Notes: generated by a model from the letters alone, not told the origin. A stretch of 6,843 nucleotides of DNA from Acidobacteriota bacterium (GCA_022563115.1 JADFNY010000208.1:1-6843), one strand, 5' to 3'. Positions 1 through 6,843 are shown, counted from the first letter of the stretch. Translations and numbers: made by a program.

Positions 1-1
1 G

Positions 2-1183
<1,182 letters not shown>

Positions 1184-1264
1184 CGCGCGCTCATCTGCCC
1201 CCACGGCGGCCATGCCGACACCCCCCGGGAGCTCTTCAGCACCCTGCGATATAGGATGGGCGCC

Positions 1265-1531
1265 ATGCTCCCGACCACGATCGACGGCGTCATCGAAGAG
1301 CTTGACCGCACGATTGCGACGGCGCGCCGGGATGAGAGCCGCCTCGGGTATTTCCCGGCGCTGTACCGCAAGGTCACCGCGAGCGTACAACAGGGCATCG
1401 CCGACGGTCGTTTCGAAGACGGCGATCGCATGGAGCCCGAGGCTGGGGCACGCGGCGCAGCTCGGCTCGTCCGTGCGACCACATTGCCAACACCACCGCG
1501 GCGTCAGCGGTCGATGCGCTGCCGCAGCTAG
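1265..1531 (+). pseudogene. Truncated 5' fragment of a DUF5995-like gene
   Basis: About 57 codons from ATG 1265 (MLPTTIDGVIEELDRTI ... ALYRKVTASVQQGIADG ... RFEDGDRME) resemble the N-terminus of DUF5995 family proteins. Those are uncharacterised cytosolic proteins of over 200 residues, in which this stretch normally runs on into a conserved FANRYLDAL-type segment. Here the similarity stops abruptly near 1436-1440. The remaining frame to the TAG at 1529-1531 is Arg/Ala/Pro-rich with no recognisable continuation. I looked for the continuation in the other two frames and did not find it, so this looks like a deletion or rearrangement rather than a simple frameshift. ATG 1265 is preferred over the in-frame ATG 1256 because AGGATGG at 1253-1259 gives a ribosome-binding site five bases upstream. 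The fragment overlaps tail-to-tail with the decayed lysozyme remnant, which supports a deletion junction here. The family name is from memory of the motif pattern; truncation is the safer part of the call. Confidence 0.55.
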
Positions 1532-1830
1532 CCGTAGATGAACTTCTCCGACTCGGCGCGACCTTCAGCAATCGTCACGTAGCGTGCTCCCTGCAGGCAG
1601 TTCAGCCCGGCGACGAGCACGTCGAGGCCTTCCTGGCCGCGGCGACTTCCAAAGGCACGCAGCGCGCCCAGCGTTTGATCGCCGACGCCGCCGTCGACGT
1701 CGATGTCGGCGTAGTGGGCGCCCCGATCGTCATCCCCCAGTTCGTCGCCCCGCCGGGATCGGCCGGGGTCATTCACGAAGCCGCCTTCGAGGCGGAGAGT
1801 GTGCGCGACAGCCTTTTCTAACGGGGTCAT
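1504..1830 (-). pseudogene. Decayed GH108-type lysozyme (N-acetylmuramidase) with PG_binding_3-like tail
   Basis: GH108 enzymes cut peptidoglycan and are common as phage endolysins or prophage-derived muramidases; the catalytic Glu sits in an N-terminal EGG motif. From ATG 1830 the minus strand reads MTPLEKAVAHTLRLEGGFVNDP, which is the family N-terminus including EGG. A one-base gain in the G/C run at 1761-1768 then shifts the frame. The expected continuation ADPGGATNWGMTIG is intact in the neighbouring frame (1722-1763). The original frame resumes with VDGGVGDQTLGALRAF and the C-terminal segment GQEGLDVLVAGLNCLQGARY ... SEKFIYG. The middle of the catalytic domain (tens of residues) is missing. 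After FIYG the expected Trp codon is TAG (1528-1530), followed in frame by LRQRIDR and TGA (1504-1506), so the natural end was probably a few residues further. Three independent lesions make this a dead gene. No other phage genes are visible, so a prophage origin is only a possibility. Confidence 0.8.
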
Positions 1831-1872
1831 GGGGCGTCGTCAGCCGACACAGCGATGGCATTACGACCACAG

Positions 1873-1891
1873 TGCTGGCATAATGCCAGCA
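1873..1891. promoter_or_regulatory. Perfect palindrome over the vapB start, probable VapBC operator
   Basis: The sequence is TGCTGGCAT-A-ATGCCAGCA: two perfect 9-base arms around one central base. The right arm ends on the A of the vapB start codon, and the left arm contains the -10-like hexamer. RHH antitoxins typically bind such inverted repeats with their toxin to repress their own operon. The operator role is inferred from position and symmetry. Confidence 0.7.
1879..1884 (+). promoter_or_regulatory. -10-like hexamer CATAAT of the vapBC promoter
   Basis: CATAAT matches the TATAAT consensus at five of six positions and lies inside the operator palindrome. Transcription starting about 7 bases downstream would begin at or next to ATG 1891, giving a leaderless mRNA. 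This fits the absence of any Shine-Dalgarno sequence in front of that ATG. No good -35 hexamer is visible 16-18 bases upstream. Confidence 0.45.
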
Positions 1892-2127
1892 TGCCTGTCC
1901 AGATCACCATTCGCAACGTCCCGAAGAAGGTACGGGACGAGCTCGCGTCGCGCGCCGCGCTCGAAGGAAAGTCGATGCAGGAGTTCCTGCGTATCGAGCT
2001 CGAACGGCTCGCCCGACGGCCGCCGATTACACGATGGCTCGGCCAAGTGCGCGATCGGAAGCGCGCCGCTGGGACACGTGTCGCCCCCGAAGCGATCCTC
2101 GCCGAAAAGGACGCGGATCGCCGCTGA
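1891..2127 (+). CDS. vapB: VapB-type antitoxin, FitA-like ribbon-helix-helix
   Basis: This 78-residue protein is predicted to neutralise the adjacent PIN toxin and repress the operon. Residues 1-10 (MPVQITIRNV) form the DNA-contacting beta strand. Residues 11-45 give the two helices of a FitA/VapB-type RHH fold, with the typical RAALEGKSMQEFLR turn. The C-terminal part (about 46-78, starting PPITRWLGQVRDRK) would be the toxin-wrapping tail. ATG 1891 is chosen because the RHH motif begins there. An in-frame ATG at 1855 would add twelve residues (MALRPQCWHNAS) unlike the family and would place the palindrome inside the coding sequence. The stop TGA shares its A with the toxin ATG, so translation is probably coupled. 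Autoregulation through the palindrome at 1873-1891 is inferred. Confidence 0.88.
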   Translation: MPVQITIRNVPKKVRDELASRAALEGKSMQEFLRIELERLARRPPITRWLGQVRDRKRAAGTRVAPEAILAEKDADRR

Positions 2128-2522
2128 TGCCGGTCATCGACGCCTCGCTTCTGGTGGCGGCGACGACCGACGCGGGCGCGGAGGGAATCTGGGCCGAGGA
2201 GATCGTCGCCGCCGGGAACCTCGTCGCCCCACACCTCGTGCTGGTGGAAACCGCGAATATCCTGCGTCGCCTCGAGGCCGCCGGACACCTCACGAAGCTC
2301 GAAGCGACGGCGGCGCACCGAGATGTGCTGCGTCTCGATCTCGAGCTCGTCCCCTACGAACCGGTGGCGGACCGGGTGTGGGAGTTGCGCGCCAACTTGA
2401 CGAGCTACGACGCCTGGTACGTCGCCCTCGCGGAAGCCCTCGATCTTCCGTTGGCGACGCTCGACGCACGGATGTCGCGAGCGCCGGGCCCGGAGTGCGA
2501 GTTTCTGGTCCCGACGGGCTGA
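2127..2522 (+). CDS. vapC: VapC-type PIN-domain ribonuclease toxin
   Basis: This is a 131-residue PIN-domain toxin. VapC family enzymes are Mg2+-dependent endoribonucleases that cut tRNA or rRNA when released from VapB. The acidic active-site set is visible: D5 (VIDASLL), E41 (LVLVETANILRR), D95 (TSYDAWYVALAEAL) and D113 (LATLDARM). The C-terminal ARMSRAPGP is also typical of this VapC group. The length is normal and nothing is missing, so the toxin looks catalytically intact. The start ATG overlaps the antitoxin stop by one base (TGATG). The nearest purine-rich stretch (AAAAGGA, 2105-2111) is too far upstream to be ideal, so translational coupling is likely. The gene converges on the propeller gene, with 35 bases between their stops. 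The target RNA cannot be told from sequence. Confidence 0.92.
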   Translation: MPVIDASLLVAATTDAGAEGIWAEEIVAAGNLVAPHLVLVETANILRRLEAAGHLTKLEATAAHRDVLRLDLELVPYEPVADRVWELRANLTSYDAWYVALAEALDLPLATLDARMSRAPGPECEFLVPTG

Positions 2523-2557
2523 GGTAACTTGCGACTCCTCCCGGTTCGGCCGTGCTG

Positions 2558-5500
2558 CTACCGGCCACCGGTGTTTACCGGCAGCAGTCCGCGCTCCTGC
2601 AGCATGCGGTTGAACGCCGGCAGGTCGTTTTCCAGCAGCGCTTGGAGCTCCGCATGGGCGGTTTCGAGGCGCTCCTTGAGCACGGCATAGACCTCGCGCT
2701 GCTGGTCGTTGGGGGGGAAATCAGCCGTCGCCACCGTGCCGGCCAGGTAGGTGAGGCGGCCGAGTGCCTTCACCGGCCAACGCACCCCATCCTGCCCGGT
2801 GCCGGTGGTCCACAATTGCATGAGTCGCTCCTCGACCGCGATGAGTGTCCCGTCGAGCTCACCCGAGGCGCCGACCATCTCCGTCTCACCGCGGTTTTCC
2901 AGCACCTCGTTGAGACCATCGAGCTGGTGGCGGATCCACTCGATCTCGTTGACGACCGTGGCCGCCGCATCGGCGTCCGCCTGCATCTGGCGCACCAACG
3001 CGACCTGCTCGGCGATGTCCGCCTCGGTGCCCTCCGAGTTCGGATCCTTCCGCACGGTGAGCTGCAGGCGCTGCTCGCGCCCGTCGACCTCGAGAACCAC
3101 CGTGTAGGTCCCGGGGGGCTCAAGGATCGTGATCTGGCCGCCGCCGGAACGCCAGCCGTCGTCGCCGAGGTCGACCCAGTCGGCGTACGGCGGCTTGGTG
3201 CGCAACCGTACCTCCGTGCTGGGCTCCGAACGAAAGTTCCACCAGATCCGATTGATGCCGACGTCGGCCGTGCCCTCCAGCGTGCGGATCGTTTCGCCCG
3301 CTTCGTTCTCGATGCGCACGGTAACGTCGCCGGCGGGCGCCGATCCCAACCAGTAGTTGATCGCCGCGCCGTTGGGCGGGTTGTCGCCGTCGCTGGGGTC
3401 GTTGGGCATCGACATCGGCGAGGTCCTGCGGTGGAAGCGGTAGGCGTCGCGCGGCGCGAACAGATGCGCCGCCGAGCCTCGCACCTCGTCGGTGAGTTGC
3501 TGCAGCGGCGTGATGTCGTCGAGGATCCAGAAACCGCGGCCGTAGGTGCCGACCACCAGGTCGTTGAAATGCTCCTGAATCACCAGCCCGTATACCGGGG
3601 TGGCGGGCAGATTGGTGTTGAGAGACTCCCAGTTGGCACCGTCGTCGAACGAAACGTACAGGGCGTTTTCTGTGCCCAGGTACAGCAAGCCGGGGCGAAC
3701 CGGGTCTTCGCGGATGTCGCGGGCGTAGCTCATCGGACTATCGGCGATGCCGTTGACGATCTTGGTCCAGGTAGCACCGTAGTCGTCGGTCTTGTAGACG
3801 TGGGGCTCGAAGTCGCCCTGCTGGTGGTGCTCGATGGCGACGTACGCTTTGCCGGCATCCCACTTCGAGGCGTCGATGCCGCGCACCACGCCGTCCGGGG
3901 GCAGATCCGGCATGTTTGCCGTCACGTCGGTCCAGGTGTCGCCGTTGTCGCGGCTGACATGCACCAGGCCGTCGTTCGAGCCGGCCCACAACACCCCTTG
4001 TTGCGCCGGCGACTCATCGAAGGCGTAGATCACGCAGCAATACTCGACGCCGATGTTGTCGGGCGTCAGGCCGCCCGAGATGCCCTGCTTGCTCTCGTCG
4101 TCGGTGGTGAGGTCGGGGCTGATCACCTCCCAGCTCTGGCCACGATCGGTGGTGCGATGCACGTGCTGGCTGGTGACATAGATCGTTTCGTTGTCGTGCG
4201 GCGAGATCAACAGCGGGAAGGTCCACTGAAAACGGTATTCGAGGCCGCCGGCCGGCCACCCACCGGTGTTCTCGGGCCACACCTCTACCTGGCGGAACTG
4301 GCCGGTGCGCTCGTCGTAGCGCACCACGATGCCGCCGCGCGCCCCGGAACCCGAAGCGCTCGACCAGATGATGTTCGGATCGGAGGGATCGGGTGTGGCG
4401 AAGCCGCTCTCGCCGCCGCCCACCGAGTGCCACATACCGCGGGGAATGAAGCTGCCGCCGAAGCCACCGGTGAGGCTGTTGCTCGGGCCGCGGCTGCTGG
4501 GTCCGTCCTGCCGGTTGCCCATCACGTAGTAAGGAATGCTGGTATCGGCGGTGACGTGATACATCTGCGCGATCGGCAACTGCACCCGAAACCAGGTGTC
4601 GCCGCGGTTCTCGGAAATGGCCACGCCGCCGTCGTTGCCGACGATCATGCGGTCGCCGTTGGTCGGGTCGATCCACATGTCGTGGTTGTCGCCGCCCGGA
4701 CGCTGTCGCCCGCCCAGCGAAACGCTGGTCAGGCCGCCGTCCGTCGACTTGACGAACGCGGCGGTCAGGAAATACGCCTCGTCGCGATCGTCGGGAGCGA
4801 CCTCGCAGTTGTTGTAGTAGGCGGTGCGGCCACCGAGGTTTTGGTTGTAGTTGACCACCCGCCAGCTGTCGCCGCCGTCGTCGGAGCGCCACAGCTCCCC
4901 GTTCTCGGTCTCCTGGCCGTGCCAAGGGACGCCGTCGCCGGTCTCGATCAGCGCATAGATGCGGTCGGAGTCGATCGGCGTCATGCACACGTCGACCTTG
5001 CCGACCGGCAGGGTGGGCAGTCCGTTGTCTTCCAGCTTGGTCCAGGTGTCGCCGCCGTCGCGCGACATGAACAGGCCGCTGCCCGGCCCGCCGCTCTCGC
5101 GCCCCCACGTATGGACGACGATCTGCCACATGCCGGCGAACAGGATACGCGGGTTGTTCGGATCCATCACCAGGCTCGAGGCACCGGTGTCGCGATCGAC
5201 GAACAGCACGTGCTCCCAGGTCTCGCCACCGTCGGTGGTGCGAAAGATGCCGCGCTCTTGCTGCGGCCCGTGGGCGTGTCCTAGCGCGGCAATGTACACG
5301 ATGTCCGGGTTGGTCGGGTGGATGACGATCGCCGCCGTCCGCGTCGGCACGCCCTGCCCCATGTGGCGCCAGTTCTTGCCGCCGTCGGTGGACTTGTACC
5401 AGCCGGTACCGACCGACACGTTGGAGCGGATATGGGGCTCACCGGTTCCGGCCCAGATGATCTGCGGGTCCGAAGGCGCGACTTCCAGAGCACCGATGGC

Positions 5501-5878
5501 GTGATCGATCTGCTGGTCGAAGATCGGCTCCCAGAAAAGGCCGCCGTCGACGGTTTTCCAGATGCCGCCGGAGGCGGCGCCTACGTAGTAGGTGTGCGGA
5601 TCGCCGGCGATCCCGGCGACCGCGGAGATGCGGTTGCCGACCGGACCGATGTGCCGGTAGCGGAGCTGCTGGTAGATATCCTGCGCCTGCGCCGCGGTGG
5701 ACGCAGCGGCTGCGCCAGCTGACACGGCGGTCGCACCAGCGGACGCGGCGGACACGCCAATGGACGTGGCGGTCGCCCCGGTGCCGGGCGCGGCGCGGGC
5801 GACAGAAAGGCCGCAGAAAAGTAAGGACGCTACCAAGGCGGTAACGCGGAACATCAAGGTTCGGCGGGGCATCGACAT
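2558..5878 (-). CDS. Exported WD40/YVTN/BNR-repeat protein (often named 'glycosyl hydrolase'), 1106 aa
   Basis: This is a large secreted beta-propeller protein of unknown substrate. Residues 1-29 are a Sec signal peptide (Arg pair, hydrophobic RVTALVASLLF, AxA site at ARA). Residues 30-62 are an Ala/Ser/Thr-rich insert. The conserved body opens with YRHIGPVGNRISAVAGI (74-90). Eleven Asp-box (SxDxGxTW-like) motifs start near residues 108, 162, 213, 271, 331, 377, 421, 575, 641, 696 and 742; the 377 box lacks the Trp and the 421 box lacks the Asp. The propeller closes with GTYGRGFWILDDITPLQQL (777-795). An Ig/FlgD-like beta segment (about 850-945, ending GTYTVVLEVDGREQRLQLTV) and a helical C-terminal region (about 950-1106) follow. 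ATG 5878 is supported by GGAG (CTCC on + at 5887-5890) with an 8-base spacer and by the signal peptide. The 'glycosyl hydrolase' label rests on distant sialidase/sortilin resemblance; I see no catalytic set that proves hydrolysis. Surface binding or assembly is equally plausible. Confidence 0.92.
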   Translation of the reverse strand: MSMPRRTLMFRVTALVASLLFCGLSVARAAPGTGATATSIGVSAASAGATAVSAGAAAASTAAQAQDIYQQLRYRHIGPVGNRISAVAGIAGDPHTYYVGAASGGIWKTVDGGLFWEPIFDQQIDHAIGALEVAPSDPQIIWAGTGEPHIRSNVSVGTGWYKSTDGGKNWRHMGQGVPTRTAAIVIHPTNPDIVYIAALGHAHGPQQERGIFRTTDGGETWEHVLFVDRDTGASSLVMDPNNPRILFAGMWQIVVHTWGRESGGPGSGLFMSRDGGDTWTKLEDNGLPTLPVGKVDVCMTPIDSDRIYALIETGDGVPWHGQETENGELWRSDDGGDSWRVVNYNQNLGGRTAYYNNCEVAPDDRDEAYFLTAAFVKSTDGGLTSVSLGGRQRPGGDNHDMWIDPTNGDRMIVGNDGGVAISENRGDTWFRVQLPIAQMYHVTADTSIPYYVMGNRQDGPSSRGPSNSLTGGFGGSFIPRGMWHSVGGGESGFATPDPSDPNIIWSSASGSGARGGIVVRYDERTGQFRQVEVWPENTGGWPAGGLEYRFQWTFPLLISPHDNETIYVTSQHVHRTTDRGQSWEVISPDLTTDDESKQGISGGLTPDNIGVEYCCVIYAFDESPAQQGVLWAGSNDGLVHVSRDNGDTWTDVTANMPDLPPDGVVRGIDASKWDAGKAYVAIEHHQQGDFEPHVYKTDDYGATWTKIVNGIADSPMSYARDIREDPVRPGLLYLGTENALYVSFDDGANWESLNTNLPATPVYGLVIQEHFNDLVVGTYGRGFWILDDITPLQQLTDEVRGSAAHLFAPRDAYRFHRRTSPMSMPNDPSDGDNPPNGAAINYWLGSAPAGDVTVRIENEAGETIRTLEGTADVGINRIWWNFRSEPSTEVRLRTKPPYADWVDLGDDGWRSGGGQITILEPPGTYTVVLEVDGREQRLQLTVRKDPNSEGTEADIAEQVALVRQMQADADAAATVVNEIEWIRHQLDGLNEVLENRGETEMVGASGELDGTLIAVEERLMQLWTTGTGQDGVRWPVKALGRLTYLAGTVATADFPPNDQQREVYAVLKERLETAHAELQALLENDLPAFNRMLQERGLLPVNTGGR
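5696..5779 (-). repeat. In-frame tandem duplication (2 x 42 bp) encoding an Ala/Ser/Thr/Gly-rich insert
   Basis: There are two 14-codon units, residues 34-47 (GATATSIGVSAASA) and 48-61 (GATAVSAGAAAAST), with 9 of 14 residues identical. At DNA level, 5721-5737 and 5763-5779 share 14 of 17 bases at 42-base spacing. The repeat sits between the signal peptide and the conserved start of the propeller domain, so it can vary in copy number without breaking the frame. Confidence 0.6.
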
Positions 5879-5904
5879 GGCGACAACTCCGGGATCGGCG
5901 TCGC

Positions 5905-5926
5905 CGGCCGGCCGAGCCGCCGGCCG
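5905..5926 (-). other. All-G/C hairpin in the 5' leader of the propeller gene
   Basis: CGGCCGGC (5905-5912) pairs perfectly with GCCGGCCG (5919-5926) around a six-base loop. It lies about 15 bases upstream of the GGAG ribosome-binding site of the minus-strand gene, so it would be in its mRNA leader. In a GC-rich genome such stems can arise by chance. No U-tract follows, so this is not a standard terminator. Confidence 0.35.
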
Positions 5927-6018
5927 ACGACAGCTTGCGCAGGAAACGCCGCCATTGTGATGCCTGGTACCGATCGCCTCAAGGAAACGGGGACCAGCAA
6001 CAGGGAGGTTTCTCACAT

Positions 6019-6036
6019 AATACGTGTCCACGTATT
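6019..6036. promoter_or_regulatory. Perfect palindrome between divergent genes, probable operator of the second TA pair
   Basis: AATACGTG-TC-CACGTATT is two perfect 8-base arms with a two-base centre, 36 bases upstream of the antitoxin ATG and just upstream of a -10-like sequence. RHH antitoxins commonly bind such sites. It also lies in the upstream region of the divergent propeller gene, so it could affect both. Confidence 0.55.
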
Positions 6037-6042
6037 CCGTGC

Positions 6043-6049
6043 TATTATA
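6043..6049. promoter_or_regulatory. Overlapping -10-like hexamers on both strands (TATTAT + / TATAAT -)
   Basis: The plus strand reads TATTAT at 6043-6048 and the minus strand reads a perfect TATAAT at 6049-6044. The plus copy would start transcription near 6055, leaving a short leader that includes AGAGGA (6063-6068) before the antitoxin ATG. The minus copy would serve the propeller gene with a leader of roughly 160 bases. This AT-rich patch stands out in a GC-rich region. Convincing -35 hexamers are not visible for either, so the assignment is tentative. Confidence 0.4.
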
Positions 6050-6071
6050 GCCATCGCGACCCAGAGGAACC

Positions 6072-6299
6072 ATGAACCTGACTTTGTCGATCGACGACCG
6101 TCTATTAGAAGAAGCCAGGGAGGTGGCTCGTTCCATGGGCAAGAGCGTCAACCAGATCGTGCGCGAGCACCTCGAGCAGCTCACCTCGAGGGATGAGGCC
6201 GTGCGCGACATCGACGAGATGCGCACTCTCTCGGAGCAGGGCGAAGGAAGATCGCGAGGTTGGAAGTTTGACCGCGAAGAGATCCACGAGCGTTCGTAG
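6072..6299 (+). CDS. VapB-like antitoxin (RHH-type) of a second TA pair
   Basis: This 75-residue protein is a predicted antitoxin and autorepressor. The N-terminus MNLTLSIDDRLLEEAREVAR followed by SMGKSVNQIVREHLEQL is a strand-helix-helix pattern typical of VapB-like/DUF6364 antitoxins. The C-terminus has the aromatic/acidic toxin-binding tail GWKFDREEIHERS (63-75) seen in partners of COG5573-type PIN toxins. It shares no obvious similarity with the antitoxin at 1891-2127 beyond the fold. ATG 6072 has an upstream AGAGGA (6063-6068) and matches the family start exactly. It is encoded divergently from the propeller gene, and its 3' end overlaps the start of the toxin gene. Regulation through the palindrome at 6019-6036 is inferred. 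Confidence 0.87.
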   Translation: MNLTLSIDDRLLEEAREVARSMGKSVNQIVREHLEQLTSRDEAVRDIDEMRTLSEQGEGRSRGWKFDREEIHERS

Positions 6300-6699
6300 C
6301 TTTTTCGATACGAACGTCCTGATCTACACCGACGACCACGACGATCCCGCCAAACGCGAGGGCGCCCTGGAGCTGCTCGCACGGGCACGCCGCGACGGCA
6401 CCGGCGTGCTTTCGACCCAGATACTGCAGGAGTACTTCGCCGTCGCAACACGCAAGCTCGGGGTCAGCGCGAGCATTGCGCGCCGCAAGGTCGAGCTCTT
6501 CTCGCGCTTCAACCTCGTGCTTGTCGACCTACCGGATATCCTCGCGGCCACCGACCTGTACATCGTCCATGGCGCCTCGTTCTGGGACGGCCTCGTGGTC
6601 GCGGCCGCCAAGCGCTCCGGCTGTCGCATCCTTTATAGCGAAGATCTTCAGGCGGGCCGCTCGTTCGAGGGCATCGAGATCGTCAATCCGTTCGCCTGA
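6268..6699 (+). CDS. VapC-like PIN-domain toxin of the second TA pair
   Basis: This is a PIN-domain endoribonuclease-type toxin of about 143 residues, counted from TTG 6268. Acidic active-site residues are visible: D14 (SFFDTNVLIY), E55 (STQILQEYFAVATRKL), D107 (SFWDGLVVAAAKRSGC) and E125/D126 (ILYSEDLQAG). The C-terminus GIEIVNPF is characteristic of the COG5573 PIN group. No ATG or GTG lies just before the PIN core. TTG 6268 is preceded by GAGG (6256-6259) at an 8-base gap and gives a 32-base overlap with the antitoxin gene. An in-frame ATG at 6193 would add 25 residues (MRPCATSTRC...) that are only an alternative-frame reading of the antitoxin, so I reject it. The PIN identity is strong; the exact start is less certain. 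Confidence 0.87.
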   Translation: MTAKRSTSVRSFFDTNVLIYTDDHDDPAKREGALELLARARRDGTGVLSTQILQEYFAVATRKLGVSASIARRKVELFSRFNLVLVDLPDILAATDLYIVHGASFWDGLVVAAAKRSGCRILYSEDLQAGRSFEGIEIVNPFA

Positions 6700-6843
6700 C
6701 CCAGGGCTACGCTCACGACTATGATCCTCGAAGCACGGTCGCGGAGTTGAACCGTCTCGGCCTGTGCGGTCGCTCGAGGCCCACGCGGAGAGCGCCGGGC
6801 GCCGAAGCCCTCTTCCATGCCAACCTCCAGAACGTGCCATAAA
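6700..6843. other. No assignable gene; short open stretch at window end
   Basis: The + frame ending with TAA 6840-6842 is open from within the 3' end of the toxin gene and reads HDYDPRSTVAELNRLGL and then Arg/Pro-rich residues. I do not recognise it, it has no start with a ribosome-binding site, and no terminator-like hairpin is visible. It may be a gene remnant or chance. Confidence 0.3.

Noticed and set aside
1855..1890. Upstream ATG (1855) as vapB start.
   Set aside because: The twelve added residues do not fit RHH antitoxins, and the operator palindrome would lie inside the gene.
2553..2586. Imperfect stem (TGCTGC-TA-CCGG with CCGGCAGCA) at the convergent end of vapC and the propeller gene as a terminator.
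   Set aside because: The stem has a two-base bulge, lies mostly within the last codons of the propeller gene, and has no T-run on either strand.
2552..5284. A 910-codon open frame on the plus strand opposite the propeller gene.
   Set aside because: Its composition (His/Arg/Val/Ala/Gly-rich, no domain pattern) is that of an antisense shadow in GC-rich DNA. The minus strand has the signal peptide, eleven Asp boxes and a ribosome-binding site.
5879..6451. Extension of the propeller reading frame 191 codons upstream, to 6451.
   Set aside because: The extension runs antisense through both genes of the second TA pair and reads as basic, low-information sequence. The signal peptide and GGAG place the start at 5878.
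6529..6840. Minus-strand 103-codon frame at the right end.
   Set aside because: It overlaps the conserved PIN core of the second toxin antisense and has no recognisable pattern or ribosome-binding site.

Overview
This is a GC-rich bacterial window with dense coding on both strands and strong G/C bias at third codon positions. The partial EttA at the left edge is close to the proteobacterial form. The large BNR-repeat secreted protein is of a type common in Acidobacteriota, Gemmatimonadota and environmental Gammaproteobacteria. The sequence alone does not fix a lineage; an uncultured or environmental soil- or marine-type bacterium is likely.

Layout, left to right. (1) Positions 2-1183 (+) hold the C-terminal about 70% of the ribosome-associated ABC-F ATPase EttA, cut by the window edge. 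(2) Positions about 1190-1850 are a gene graveyard. They contain the first ~60 codons of a DUF5995-like gene (+), then the damaged remains of a GH108-type lysozyme gene (-). The lysozyme remnant shows a frameshift, an internal deletion and a Trp-to-stop change. (3) Positions 1873-2522 (+) carry a compact vapBC toxin-antitoxin operon. Its start codon is embedded in a perfect palindrome, and its mRNA looks leaderless. (4) Positions 2558-5878 (-) encode an 1106-residue exported beta-propeller protein with eleven Asp-box (BNR) motifs, a C-terminal Ig-like segment and a helical tail. (5) Positions 5879-6071 are a divergent regulatory region with a perfect palindrome and overlapping -10-like sequences. 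(6) Positions 6072-6699 (+) encode a second, unrelated RHH/PIN toxin-antitoxin pair. (7) Positions 6700-6843 hold nothing assignable.

The two toxin-antitoxin pairs belong to different subfamilies and bracket the beta-propeller gene, one convergent with it and one divergent. Together with the pseudogenes, this suggests an accessory, turnover-prone stretch next to a core gene (ettA). I found no clear evidence of a new multi-gene system. The most checkable points are the operator and leaderless architecture of the first vapBC, the operator between the propeller gene and the second pair, the decayed GH108 gene, and an Ala/Ser/Thr-rich duplicated insert after the propeller protein's signal peptide.
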